DNA from: a virus
Length of the DNA: 64,000 bases
Direction: 5' to 3' (one strand)
Virus record (IMG/VR): IMGVR_UViG_3300005099_000065
Location: 1 to 64,000 of that record
Shown: positions 43,222-51,481 of the stretch, one piece after another
How the letters are laid out: every line of letters begins with the position of its first letter
How positions within the stretch are numbered: position 1 is the stretch's first letter
The notes under the pieces: model-generated
Told to the model about the DNA's origin: nothing
What the model saw: only the letters and a program-made list of their open reading frames with translations
The model's database searches: none
Position numbers and translations under genes: made by a program

Positions 43222-43398
43222 TTACGACCCAATTTCTCTCTCCAGTTGTTTGATTAGTTTTTCAATCTCTTCTTTTGTCCTCATGACAAGGAATACCAAA
43301 TACAAATTGTTTTGCTGATAACAGGTCTTTTTCAAAGTGTCTAAGCTTTTCAAAATCCCTCTCAGTTCGACCAAAATCATTTCATAAGATTTTTGCAT
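43222..43398 (-). CDS. Very small hypothetical protein
   Basis: 58 residues. ATG 43398 with GGAG upstream, overlapping the 3' end of the helicase gene by 17 bases; stop TAA at 43224-43222. Mostly helix, ending in a Lys/Glu coiled coil (RTKEEIEKLIKQLEREIG). It fills the otherwise empty gap 43189-43381. Short, but ribosome site and coupling support it. Confidence 0.5.
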   Translation of the reverse strand: MQKSYEMILVELRGILKSLDTLKKTCYQQNNLYLVFLVMRTKEEIEKLIKQLEREIGS

Positions 43399-44791
43399 CC
43401 TTTTTCTCCTTCAATTGCAAAATTTTCTTTTCAATTTCTTTTTCATTTCCCACTATCACATTCCAACCCAAAGCACGATAGATTTGAAATCTTTGTTGGC
43501 TGTGAGAAGCCAAATAATCATTCCCGTAATCCATACAGTCTATCAACAGTGGATTTGTGTCTTTGGGACGCAAAAGTCTACCAGCCCTTTGCACCACCGA
43601 AATTCGACTTCGACCTCCACCAGCTACCACCAGTACATCCAGCTGAGGAATGTCGATTCCTTCTTTCCACACGGTGGTGGCTATGACTATGGCGGATTGG
43701 TGGTTCAAAGCCTGGCGTAACAGGTGTTGAATTCGGCGAGGAGTTTTGCCTTGTACCAGCCTGGCTCCAGGAACAAGCGAAGCCAAAATTTTACCCTGCT
43801 CCACAGTGTCTACAGATATCAAAATCTTTCGACCTCTCAACAGTTCTACCAAATGAGCTAGCGTTTTATTTCTTTGTTCATTTTCAATTATTCCTTCCCT
43901 GCGTACCCAATACCAACTACCATAGACGGGACAGCGGGTTTTCACCATCAAAACAATGGGCTGAGACAAGTAAGATTGTTGTGTCAATTGTTGCACTTTT
44001 GCTTCATATATAATGGGACCTATGACACCGCAAGCTTTCATGTACTCTTCTGTCGTCCATAATGTGTGAGGAGTGGCTGTGAGACCGATGCGAAATGGGA
44101 TTTCGCTTTTGATTAAAATCCTCCGATAAGTATCAGAATGAGAGTGGTGGGCTTCATCCACCATTATCCCATCGAAATGTTCCCTCAAATTTTTGATTTC
44201 ATTTTCATCCCATCTGGACAAAGTTTGCACAGTGGCAATGGTGACTGTGGCTGGATAATAATCCACCTGTCCTCCACCCCAAATACGAGTGGAAAAGAAT
44301 CGGGAGAAAAACAAATATTGTTGGTGAAGCAATTCTCTGGTATGCACTATGAAAAGACATCTGAAATCCCGAATGCTGGCTATGATTCCAGCTGCTATGA
44401 TAGTTTTGCCTCCACCTGTGGGGATGTGGATGATTCCTCTTTGGTGTTCGAGAGAGTAATGAACTGCTTCATTTTGATATGAACGCAACTGAATACCATC
44501 CAAATTGATTTTTTGCAACTTGTAAGATAATTTCATCTTTCTGATTTTCAAATAAGGATATCTCTTTTCTATCTCTCCCAACAACCCACTCAAGAACCAA
44601 CCTCTTTCACTTATCATACTCACTTTGATTATCTTTTTCCTCCACACTCTCTTTTTCCCCCACCACGCTGGTTCCCATTGCACTTTTTTGTATATGAGTT
44701 CTTTTCTCAACCTTTCAAATTCTGGATGGTTGGGCGAAATCCAAGCCCAGCTAGGAGATCTTTGCACTATGTCAAAGGCTATTTTACGCAT
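43382..44791 (-). CDS. SF2 DNA helicase (UvsW-like)
   Basis: 469 residues. Helicase motifs in order: Q-like LRSYQNEAV (about 104-112), Walker A PTGGGKT (about 125-131), DEAH (about 212-215), TATPH (about 239-243), and in lobe 2 GIDIPQLDVLV and QRAGRLLR (about 390-410). A ~100-residue N-terminal domain precedes lobe 1, as in T4 UvsW, which acts in recombination-dependent replication and fork processing. Length fits. ATG overlaps the stop of the dehydratase gene by 8 bases. Confidence 0.8.
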   Translation of the reverse strand: MRKIAFDIVQRSPSWAWISPNHPEFERLRKELIYKKVQWEPAWWGKKRVWRKKIIKVSMISERGWFLSGLLGEIEKRYPYLKIRKMKLSYKLQKINLDGIQLRSYQNEAVHYSLEHQRGIIHIPTGGGKTIIAAGIIASIRDFRCLFIVHTRELLHQQYLFFSRFFSTRIWGGGQVDYYPATVTIATVQTLSRWDENEIKNLREHFDGIMVDEAHHSHSDTYRRILIKSEIPFRIGLTATPHTLWTTEEYMKACGVIGPIIYEAKVQQLTQQSYLSQPIVLMVKTRCPVYGSWYWVRREGIIENEQRNKTLAHLVELLRGRKILISVDTVEQGKILASLVPGARLVQGKTPRRIQHLLRQALNHQSAIVIATTVWKEGIDIPQLDVLVVAGGGRSRISVVQRAGRLLRPKDTNPLLIDCMDYGNDYLASHSQQRFQIYRALGWNVIVGNEKEIEKKILQLKEKKDAKIL

Positions 44792-45812
44792 TGTTTGCCA
44801 TTTGATTTTTGAGCTTGTTCAAATACCATTTCACCGTCACTCTCAATCCCTCTACCAAACTCAATTTCGGTCCCCAGCCAGTTGTTGTTCTGATTTTGAG
44901 ACAACACAATCTGTATTCCCAATCATGACCTGGACGATCTGACACGAATCTTATCAATCTTTCTCTTTCAGCATTTCCCTCAAACTCATCCACCAAATGA
45001 CAAATCAACTTCACCAATTCCAAATTTTGCACACTGAGAGTAAAGGCAGCATTTCCTATGTTATACGTGCCCAAAATACTTTTGCCTTTTTTCCTATACA
45101 ATTTCAACAATCGATGAAGGGCAGCGCAATAGTCGCCGATGTACAACCATGAACGCCTTTGTTCTCCTTTGCCATACACTGGTATGGGGCGTTGCAAATA
45201 AGCATTGAGAATGGTTTTGGGAATCAACTTGGAAAAATCTTGTCGAGGACCGTAAACGTTGGTTGAGTTGAAAATCAACACAGGCAAATCATATGTTCGC
45301 TGATATGCATTTATTAAACACATGGCACCTGCTTTACTAGCACTGTAAGGAGACGAAGGTCGATAAGGGGAATCCTCTTCAGCCCACACCTTGTCTCCAA
45401 ACACCTCGTCAGTACCTGCATAAAAGAACAACTTGCCTTCTCGAGATTTCCAAAATTCACGACAGGCTTCAAGCAAAGTGAGAGTGCCTTCCATATTGAT
45501 TCTGACGCAACGAAACGGATCTTTCAAACTCCTGTCCACGTGAGATTCAGCAGCAAAATGAAACACCATTTCAATAGGATAGAGAGTAAAGATGGTCTTC
45601 ACTTGCTCCCAATCCTCCACTCTTCCCTGAATATGATAATAACGAGTGGGAAATTCTTGGGTCAGTTCTTCATTGTTTCCATAACAAATATCCAACTCCA
45701 TGCTGTCCAAATTCACCACGTTCACATTGCGATATTGCATCAAAAGATTCCAAATCCAATTGCTACCAATAAACCCTGCCCCACCCGTTACCAGAACATA
45801 TTTTTCATTCAT
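44784..45812 (-). CDS. rfbB: dTDP-glucose 4,6-dehydratase-like enzyme
   Basis: 342 residues from ATG 45812 (7 bases after GGAGG; ATG 45818 sits too close). TGGAGFIGS (9-17) binds NAD; YAGTDEVFG (131-139) holds the Thr-Asp-Glu triad of RmlB dehydratases and Y156-x3-K160 (YSASK) the SDR pair. It makes NDP-4-keto-6-deoxyglucose, which would feed the sugar island at 14-22 kb although it sits far from it. Confidence 0.8.
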   Translation of the reverse strand: MNEKYVLVTGGAGFIGSNWIWNLLMQYRNVNVVNLDSMELDICYGNNEELTQEFPTRYYHIQGRVEDWEQVKTIFTLYPIEMVFHFAAESHVDRSLKDPFRCVRINMEGTLTLLEACREFWKSREGKLFFYAGTDEVFGDKVWAEEDSPYRPSSPYSASKAGAMCLINAYQRTYDLPVLIFNSTNVYGPRQDFSKLIPKTILNAYLQRPIPVYGKGEQRRSWLYIGDYCAALHRLLKLYRKKGKSILGTYNIGNAAFTLSVQNLELVKLICHLVDEFEGNAERERLIRFVSDRPGHDWEYRLCCLKIRTTTGWGPKLSLVEGLRVTVKWYLNKLKNQMANNA

Positions 45813-45832
45813 TTGCATTCCTCCTTGTTTTT

Positions 45833-45863
45833 ATTATAACTTGTTTTGATTGAAAAGTGAAAA
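45833..45863 (-). promoter_or_regulatory. Promoter of the leftward block
   Basis: On the minus strand TTTTCA (45863-45858), a 19-base spacer and TATAAT (45838-45833); the leader to ATG 45812 is about 15 bases with AAGGAGG. Same -35 word as the promoters at 48816 and 49924. Confidence 0.55.
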
Positions 45864-45890
45864 TTTTTTAGTTGAAATCCAAAAACAGGT

Positions 45891-45896
45891 TATAAT
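45891..45896 (+). promoter_or_regulatory. -10 box of the DNA methyltransferase gene
   Basis: TATAAT ends 8 bases before ATG 45905, with no ribosome site in the gap (AATACAAA). No good -35 is seen (TTTTTA at 45865 is 20 bases away). Faces the promoter at 45833-45863. Confidence 0.5.
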
Positions 45897-45904
45897 AATA
45901 CAAA

Positions 45905-47149
45905 ATGAAGATATATTTCAAAAATTCCAACGGGATTCTTTATCAAGGTCATGTGTTAGATGTTTTGAAGCAACTGCCTGACGAGTGTGTGGATTGCGTG
46001 ATAACTTCGCCCCCATATTGGTGTTTGAGACGATATCCTAATGCAGACACGATATGGGATGGAAAATCTGATTGCAAACACGAGTGGGAAGGAGAGTTTT
46101 GCAAAAAATGCGGGGCTTGGAAAGGACAGCTAGGGCTTGAACCAACTTTAGGTTTGTATCTTATCCATCTAGTTCAAATAATGAAAGAGCTGAAGAGAGT
46201 CTTGAAAAAAACAGGAGTCATATTTTGGAATCATGGAGATAACTATTCCAACAGTACTGTTCGCTGCGGTGCACCAGAGAAATGTATGTGCCTTCAAAAT
46301 TTTCGTTTCATCACCCATTGCATTGATGAATTGGGATTGATTTTAAGGAACATCATCATTTGGTGCAAACCAAATGCCATGCCCTGTAGTGTCACGGACA
46401 GACTTGCCCTCATGTACGAGCCCATATTCGTGTTGGTTAAAGACCGAGCATATTGGTTTGATTTAGACGCAGTGAGAGTACCTTATGCACCGAGTGGGAT
46501 ACAAAGGAGAAAATATCCTTTGTCAAAGTTTGGCGGAGATCCTCAAAATCCCACAGGCAGATTTGGCAAAGGAGTCAAAAAAGGAAGTGAAGCAGTGCTT
46601 TTGCCTGAAATACCAAATCCATTGGGTAAAAATCCTGGCGATGTCTGGATAATTGCAACACAACCATTTCCAGAAGCCCACTTCGCTACATTTCCTCCTC
46701 AATTAATAGAACCATTGGTAGAATTGGGTTGTCCTCGTTGGATATGCAAAAAATGCAAACAACCTCGCTCCAGAATAGTGAAAACATACTATGAACCAGG
46801 CAAACGTTATTCAAATGAAAAGACTTTGACCGAAGAGGCTAAAAAGCAAGGTCAAAATCCAGGTCCTCAAGGAATGAAATATGGCAGAGCAAATGCCATA
46901 CGCTACACCGTTGGTTGGACAAAGTGCGGATGCGATGCTGGATGGGAATCAGGTGTGGTATTAGATCCTTTCATGGGCAGTGGTACTGTGGCTGTGGTTG
47001 CTACTCGGCTTTTGCGTCGCTGGATTGGAATAGAAATCAGTGAAGAATATTGTCAGATGACCGTGAATAGATTAAAACAACAAGTAAGTCCTTTGTTGAC
47101 GTTTTTGGCTGGATGGTCAACCTCTCACGATGAACCTGCAATCATTTGA
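45905..47149 (+). CDS. DNA adenine-N6 or cytosine-N4 methyltransferase, beta class
   Basis: 414 residues. Motif IV TSPPYW (34-39) precedes motif I-like DPFMGSGT (D354 onward), the beta-class order. A Cys-rich insert near residues 58-76 (CKHEWEGEFCKKCG) and a second one near 280-350 may bind zinc. Phage orphan methyltransferases protect DNA against host restriction; no partner nuclease is seen. The mRNA is probably leaderless. Overlaps the primase by 20 bases. Confidence 0.8.
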   Translation: MKIYFKNSNGILYQGHVLDVLKQLPDECVDCVITSPPYWCLRRYPNADTIWDGKSDCKHEWEGEFCKKCGAWKGQLGLEPTLGLYLIHLVQIMKELKRVLKKTGVIFWNHGDNYSNSTVRCGAPEKCMCLQNFRFITHCIDELGLILRNIIIWCKPNAMPCSVTDRLALMYEPIFVLVKDRAYWFDLDAVRVPYAPSGIQRRKYPLSKFGGDPQNPTGRFGKGVKKGSEAVLLPEIPNPLGKNPGDVWIIATQPFPEAHFATFPPQLIEPLVELGCPRWICKKCKQPRSRIVKTYYEPGKRYSNEKTLTEEAKKQGQNPGPQGMKYGRANAIRYTVGWTKCGCDAGWESGVVLDPFMGSGTVAVVATRLLRRWIGIEISEEYCQMTVNRLKQQVSPLLTFLAGWSTSHDEPAII

Positions 47150-48032
47150 TGTCATTCAGTACTTGGAAGATAGAGGAATTGAATATCGATTGAGAGGCAA
47201 GAATGTTTCTCGTGGTTGGGTAGAAATCAATTGCCTCTGGTGTGATGACCCTTCGTTTCACTTAGGGATTTCTCCTCAAAGATTTTTGAATTGTTGGAGA
47301 TGCGGACCCAAAGGTTCAATCATCAATTTGATTTGCAAAATAGACAAGTGTAGCAAACCAGCGGCCAAAGAAATTTTAAAGCAATATTCGCACTTAACAG
47401 ACGAAACTTTAAACATCATTTTAAATAAGCAACCTCAACCACGGGCAAAATCATCACTTTCATTACCTGGTCGCCCAGGGTTGCATGATCAATATCGTGA
47501 CTATTTGATAAAGAGAAAATTCAATCCTGATTTTTTGGAAGTGTATTATCAGTTGAGAAGCGGACCCATAGCAGGTTGTTATCATCACAGAATCATCATC
47601 CCAATCATTCAAAATCGACAACCAGTTTCATTTTTGGCTCGCTCCATATCAGATTCATTACAGCCTAAATATCTGGCTTCTCCTAGTGAGCAGTCATTGA
47701 AACCCATAAAACATTGTCTGTACGGGATCGATGAGATAAAAGACGAAGCTGTGATTGTGGAAGGAGTAACTGATGTGTGGAGATGGGGACCTGGTGCTGT
47801 GGCAGTGTTTGGCAAAACAATGACATGGGAACAAGTTCAGCTTTTGAAATCCCGAGCTCATCGAGTGATCGTGTTGTTGGATGCTGATGCTCATAAGGAA
47901 GCTGAAAAGCTTGTTCATGATTTGGAACCATTTTTTGATGAAGTGAGATTGATGAATTTGGTTCGTGGTGATGTGGCTGATTTGAATGATGATGAATTGA
48001 TGAAATTGAAAAAGAAAGTCTACTTGTTTTGA
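47130..48032 (+). CDS. DnaG-type primase
   Basis: 300 residues, ATG within the end of the methyltransferase gene. Zinc-binding region C35-x2-C38 and C55-x2-C58 (CLWCDD, CWRCG). The Toprim domain has IVEGVTDVW (E211) and VIVLLDADAH (D251, D253). Shorter than cellular DnaG (no helicase-binding domain), as in many phages. Makes RNA primers with the helicase at 49973. Confidence 0.75.
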   Translation: MNLQSFDVIQYLEDRGIEYRLRGKNVSRGWVEINCLWCDDPSFHLGISPQRFLNCWRCGPKGSIINLICKIDKCSKPAAKEILKQYSHLTDETLNIILNKQPQPRAKSSLSLPGRPGLHDQYRDYLIKRKFNPDFLEVYYQLRSGPIAGCYHHRIIIPIIQNRQPVSFLARSISDSLQPKYLASPSEQSLKPIKHCLYGIDEIKDEAVIVEGVTDVWRWGPGAVAVFGKTMTWEQVQLLKSRAHRVIVLLDADAHKEAEKLVHDLEPFFDEVRLMNLVRGDVADLNDDELMKLKKKVYLF

Positions 48033-48057
48033 TGGTGCAAAAAAGGTCTGCCTGTCA

Positions 48058-48117
48058 GCGTCGGACGGTTAGCTCGGCGTCGGACGGTTAACCTTGAAAT
48101 CAAATCAGCGTCGGACG
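48058..48117. repeat. Three GCGTCGGACG direct repeats
   Basis: Perfect 10-base copies at 48058-48067, 48077-48086 and 48108-48117; the first two extend to GCGTCGGACGGTTA. GC-rich islands in an AT-rich region. Start-to-start spacings are 19 and 31 bases. Likely protein-binding sites. Confidence 0.85.
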
Positions 48118-48123
48118 TCATGA

Positions 48124-48141
48124 GCGTAATACGTATTACGC
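48124..48141. repeat. Perfect 18-base palindrome GCGTAATACGTATTACGC
   Basis: Each arm begins GCGTAATACG, the core of the 18-base repeats at 39906-39959. A dimeric binding site is likely, recognised by the same protein at both places. Confidence 0.85.
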
Positions 48142-48242
48142 CAAGTATACGCTTGACTAATTTTTTACTTGTGGGTCCTAATATAATATACTAGGGCAAC
48201 TGAGATTTTTTTCTTGACTGAAAATAAACTGAGTTTCGGGTT

Positions 48243-48262
48243 GATGGTGGTTAACCACCATC
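48243..48262. repeat. Palindrome unit 1 of the GATGGTG family
   Basis: Perfect 20-base palindrome GATGGTGGTTAACCACCATC. First of three related sites; the other two are at 48443-48468 and 48521-48539. Confidence 0.85.
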
Positions 48263-48367
48263 TGGTCTTTTCGTAAATGTCGGCTATAACGACAATTCGG
48301 TGTTTCATAGAATCAATTTGGTAAATAAATTTATTTATTTTTTAATTGAAAAATAAAAATCTTTTAT

Positions 48368-48387
48368 AGAAATTCGTAAGAATTTCT
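48368..48387. repeat. Hairpin with GTAA loop
   Basis: AGAAATTC and GAATTTCT pair perfectly over a GTAA tetraloop (a GNRA loop, stable in RNA). Followed by TCGTTTTT, so it can also act as a terminator for a transcript starting near 48190. Confidence 0.6.
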
Positions 48388-48410
48388 CGTTTTTGGATTT
48401 ATGGTTCTCA

Positions 48411-48558
48411 AACCTCCCTATTAATCAAGCAAAATTGGGTCACTTGATGGTGTTTAAACACCATCAAGAATTCAGCAATTTGCGAACCCTTCCTATAACC
48501 GAGCAAAAGTTGAACTACCTGATGGTGCTTAAACACCATGTGGTTTTGATCAAAATGT
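48411..48558. repeat. Two tandem ~75-base degenerate units, each with a palindrome
   Basis: The unit beginning AACCTCCCTATTAATCAAGC (48411) is followed by a similar unit AACCCTTCCTATAACCGAGC (48485); both carry the GATGGTG...TTAAACACCAT palindrome (perfect and 26 bases long at 48443-48468, imperfect at 48521-48539). Their translation also repeats, but this is a result of the DNA repeat. Confidence 0.8.
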
Positions 48559-48815
48559 TTGAAATCAAAACCCCATTATCTCCAGCCAGGTGTTAAACGT
48601 CAGCCCAGTTTCGAGGTTCACCACCACACACCAGTTTTGAGGATTCACCTGCTGCTGGTTGTGATGTGGAATGAAAATGGTTTGAGGAGCAAAAAGGCAC
48701 CACCAATTTTGTGTTTCGAATTCTTTTTGCATGTAATCCTATGTGTAACAAATTTGGACACTTAATTTGCTCAAAATTTTTGCTATCCATTGGGCTGAAG
48801 CCAACGTTACGAAAA

Positions 48816-48846
48816 TTTTCACTTTTGTTTCGTTGTCGGCTATAAT
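48816..48846 (+). promoter_or_regulatory. Promoter of the initiator-like gene
   Basis: TTTTCA (48816-48821), a 19-base spacer and TATAAT (48841-48846); ATG 20 bases further. Same words as the promoters at 45833 and 49924. The -10 lies in TGTCGGCTATAAT, also present at 48279. Confidence 0.6.
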
Positions 48847-48866
48847 AGTTACAAGAGTGAGACAGG

Positions 48867-49913
48867 ATGGCAGCGAAAAGAAAGGAATTGAATTTTGGTA
48901 TTTATTACTGGATGCAGAATTTGCAAAATTATGTCAAAACTAATTACGCCGAGGTTTTGCTTTTGTTTGCTTATTTATGGGACAGAATACATTTTCACAA
49001 ACAACGGTTTTTTAACCATTCGACCATGGCCGCAGCTATCGGGGGAGTGAATGCAGATCGAGTTTATCATTATCTCAAGAAACTGGCAGATTTGGGTTTG
49101 GTGAAAAAGAGACAATGTTTGGTGGATGGGGTTAGGAAGTTGGAAATAGAATTTGATTATGATGCGTTGAGAAAGCTTTTGCACTGCCGAAGTGAGCAGA
49201 GAAAAGAAATTGATTTGTCTCCGTGTTTAGAGAAGGTGTTGAACGTGTGGAATGAATGCGGTAATTTGCCCAAACATCGCAAGAACAATACCAAAGTTTT
49301 GAAGAGGGCTGAGAAATCACTGGCTTTGTTGTTGTCCAAGGGTTATACGTTGAACCAAATTTTTCTTTCCATTCGCAATTATGATTATTTGCTAGGTTTG
49401 AAGCTTAGCGATTTCAATTCCTCATTGCCAGGATATCGGGTGGGATTGGATGAGTTTTTAGGAGGTTTCAGTTCTGTCACTAAAAATAGGATGAAAAAGG
49501 CTAATGTGGAATTGAATCTCAACAGTTGGTTTGAGGAATGTTTGCATTCCAGGGAGATGTTGGCAATAAAATGGGCTAAAAGTTTTGCTCAATTTAGTGA
49601 GCAGGAGAAGCAAATCATCATTGAGTGGAAGGATTGGTGGAAGGATAGAGTGAAAGCTAAGGGATCTGACGCAGATTGGTTGTTTTTGGCTCGTGATTGG
49701 TTTGTGATTGTGAAAAAGCGACATCCTTTGCTTAGAGAGGAACCTTACGAATTGCATCCAACTACTCGTTGGACTTGGCGTTTTGATGTGATAGTTCGTA
49801 ATGATTCTTATTTGAATTCGATTGCATCAGATCCTCGAAAATTGCGTTTTCATCTGAATAAGATTATGGACAAGGTGTATGAAATAGAAGGATATAAGGA
49901 TTGGTTAGAATAG
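48867..49913 (+). CDS. Replication initiator / helicase-loader-like protein with winged helix
   Basis: 348 residues. The N-terminal part (about 25-95) is a winged helix: YAEVLLLFAYLWDRI, then DRVYHYLKKLADLGLVKKRQ with a wing. The middle (about 110-230) resembles the DnaD-like helical domain with many Lys/Leu residues. The C-terminal part (about 230-348) is Trp-rich. Position between the palindrome region and the replicative helicase strongly suggests origin binding or helicase loading. Weak ribosome site (ACAGG). Confidence 0.55.
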   Translation: MAAKRKELNFGIYYWMQNLQNYVKTNYAEVLLLFAYLWDRIHFHKQRFFNHSTMAAAIGGVNADRVYHYLKKLADLGLVKKRQCLVDGVRKLEIEFDYDALRKLLHCRSEQRKEIDLSPCLEKVLNVWNECGNLPKHRKNNTKVLKRAEKSLALLLSKGYTLNQIFLSIRNYDYLLGLKLSDFNSSLPGYRVGLDEFLGGFSSVTKNRMKKANVELNLNSWFEECLHSREMLAIKWAKSFAQFSEQEKQIIIEWKDWWKDRVKAKGSDADWLFLARDWFVIVKKRHPLLREEPYELHPTTRWTWRFDVIVRNDSYLNSIASDPRKLRFHLNKIMDKVYEIEGYKDWLE

Positions 49914-49923
49914 GATGATAAAA

Positions 49924-49953
49924 TTTTCAATGTTTGTCAAAAACCAGTATAAT
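49924..49953 (+). promoter_or_regulatory. Promoter of the helicase operon
   Basis: TTTTCA (49924-49929), an 18-base spacer and TATAAT (49948-49953), then CAGGAGG and ATG 49973. Same class as those at 45833 and 48816. It may drive the long operon to the window end. Confidence 0.6.
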
Positions 49954-49972
49954 ATTTACAGGAGGAAAAAAG

Positions 49973-51463
49973 ATGGTGAAGGATTTGGAAGAAGAAAAGT
50001 TCGTGTTTCATTGTTGTTTACAGGGAAACAGATATTTTTTGTCTAATGTGTTGAAGTTTTTGAAACCTTATCATTTTCAGAGCCAATATCGTCGCAAAGT
50101 GTACCAAAGTTTGGAATCTTTTTTTAATCAATTCGAGAGACCTCCAGCTTTGTGGGAATTGAAAGATTATTGTTTGAGAACGATTAGGGATGAACAAATG
50201 AGGGAAGGGGTGGAGAACATTTTGAAGGATATTCCCGAAATCCAAATAAATGAAGATAATATGGACTATATGGTAGATAAGGTTTTGAAGTTTGTTAAGA
50301 AAAGTGTTTTGGTGGATTTGGTGGATGAAGTGATATCGAATTTGAGTAAGGGGAATGTTGAACAGGCAGAGGCATTGGTGAAATCTTTCAAAGGCGTTTC
50401 TGTCGATGATTCGGCTCATTTTTTTGGTTTTCAAGACATGATTGTGGATGCTTATTTGCAACAAGAAGAGGATTTCACGCTTGAATTTAGCGGATTGTTG
50501 GGGGAATTGATAGGTCCTTTGCGTCCAGGTTGGTTGGTTGGAGTATTGGCGCCGAGTAAAAGGGGTAAGACTTGGTTTTTGATTCATACGGCTTTGGATG
50601 CTATGTTTTCGAGGCTGAAAGTGTATTTTGTTTCATTGGAAATGCCTCGTGTACAGTTGAGTCGAAGGTTCATTCGAGCACTTAGCAAGAGGGAGGACGA
50701 TGAAGAGTGGAAGCTAGTAGCTGATTGTGTGTTGAACCAGGAAGGAACATGTAGCAGACCAGAAAGAAAAAATCGAATACCATTGAAGATTAATGGAGAT
50801 TTTCCTCAGAGATATGAAGACACACCAGAAGGTTATCAGCCTTGCACTGCTTGTCGAGATAAAAAAGACTCTCATTTTCGTTTGAGTGGGTGGAGGGTGA
50901 AGAATTCTCAAAGAAATGTGAAGCCGAAAGCGGATGAGAATTATTACACTCAGTTTGAATGGACTAATAAATTATATGGCCATTTTCTATACGCCAGTAG
51001 TTACCCTGCTTATTCTGTTAGAATTCAAGACATATTGATGGATTTGAATGTTTTGGAATCTAGTAAAAATTTCATACCTAAGGTTGTGGTGATCGATTAT
51101 GCTGATTTGTTGGCATCTTTGCATTCTTATGATGAATATCGTCATCAGTTGGACGAAATTTGGAAAGGTTTGAAAGGATTGGCTATGGAAAAAAATTGTA
51201 TAGTCATGACGGCTTCTCAAGCTACTCGTGCGTCTATGAGTAAACATCTTTTGGATACGACTGATGTGGCTGAGGATATTCGCAAGTTGGCTCATTGTGA
51301 TTTGATGATAGGTTTGAACCAAACTGATCGAGAAAGGAAAACTTCGATTTTGAGAATCAATGTGATTGCGAAAAGGGAGGGATTTTTCGATCCTAAAAGA
51401 CAATTGAAATGTTTGGCTGATTTTGAACATGGAAGGCTAAGGATTGATGAAAGTTGGAAATAA
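49973..51463 (+). CDS. DnaB-like replicative helicase
   Basis: 496 residues from ATG 49973 behind GGAGG. An N-terminal helical domain (about 1-150) with DnaB-type HFQSQYRRKVYQSL is followed by the RecA core: Walker A APSKRGKT (193-200, K199), SLEMP (about 220), Walker B VVVIDYADLL (about 365) and TASQATRAS. A cysteine insert (CVLNQEGTC, then CTACRDK, about 255-300) may bind zinc, as in several phage DnaB relatives. Unwinds DNA at the fork. Confidence 0.75.
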   Translation: MVKDLEEEKFVFHCCLQGNRYFLSNVLKFLKPYHFQSQYRRKVYQSLESFFNQFERPPALWELKDYCLRTIRDEQMREGVENILKDIPEIQINEDNMDYMVDKVLKFVKKSVLVDLVDEVISNLSKGNVEQAEALVKSFKGVSVDDSAHFFGFQDMIVDAYLQQEEDFTLEFSGLLGELIGPLRPGWLVGVLAPSKRGKTWFLIHTALDAMFSRLKVYFVSLEMPRVQLSRRFIRALSKREDDEEWKLVADCVLNQEGTCSRPERKNRIPLKINGDFPQRYEDTPEGYQPCTACRDKKDSHFRLSGWRVKNSQRNVKPKADENYYTQFEWTNKLYGHFLYASSYPAYSVRIQDILMDLNVLESSKNFIPKVVVIDYADLLASLHSYDEYRHQLDEIWKGLKGLAMEKNCIVMTASQATRASMSKHLLDTTDVAEDIRKLAHCDLMIGLNQTDRERKTSILRINVIAKREGFFDPKRQLKCLADFEHGRLRIDESWK

Positions 51464-51481
51464 TATTTAGGAGGTGTAGCT

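Larger units (their letters stand above)
48033..48866. other. 834-base noncoding region rich in palindromes; candidate origin or structured RNA
   Basis: No credible gene. In order it contains three GCGTCGGACG repeats (48058-48117), an 18-base palindrome (48124-48141), a TATAAT (48182-48187) and three related palindromes of the type GATGGTG-TTAA-CACCATC (48243, 48443, 48521). It also contains a GTAA-loop hairpin (48368-48387), two 12-base TGTCGGCTATAA words (48279, 48834), two CCAGTTTxGAGG-type direct repeats (about 48605-48650) and the promoter of the initiator-like gene. Lies between primase and initiator/helicase genes, the usual place of a phage origin. Confidence 0.6.

Noticed and set aside
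48393-48596. Open frame with a repeated LPI-LMV-KHH pattern
   Set aside because: The repeat comes from the tandem palindrome units, not from protein selection; no ribosome site and no neighbour coupling.
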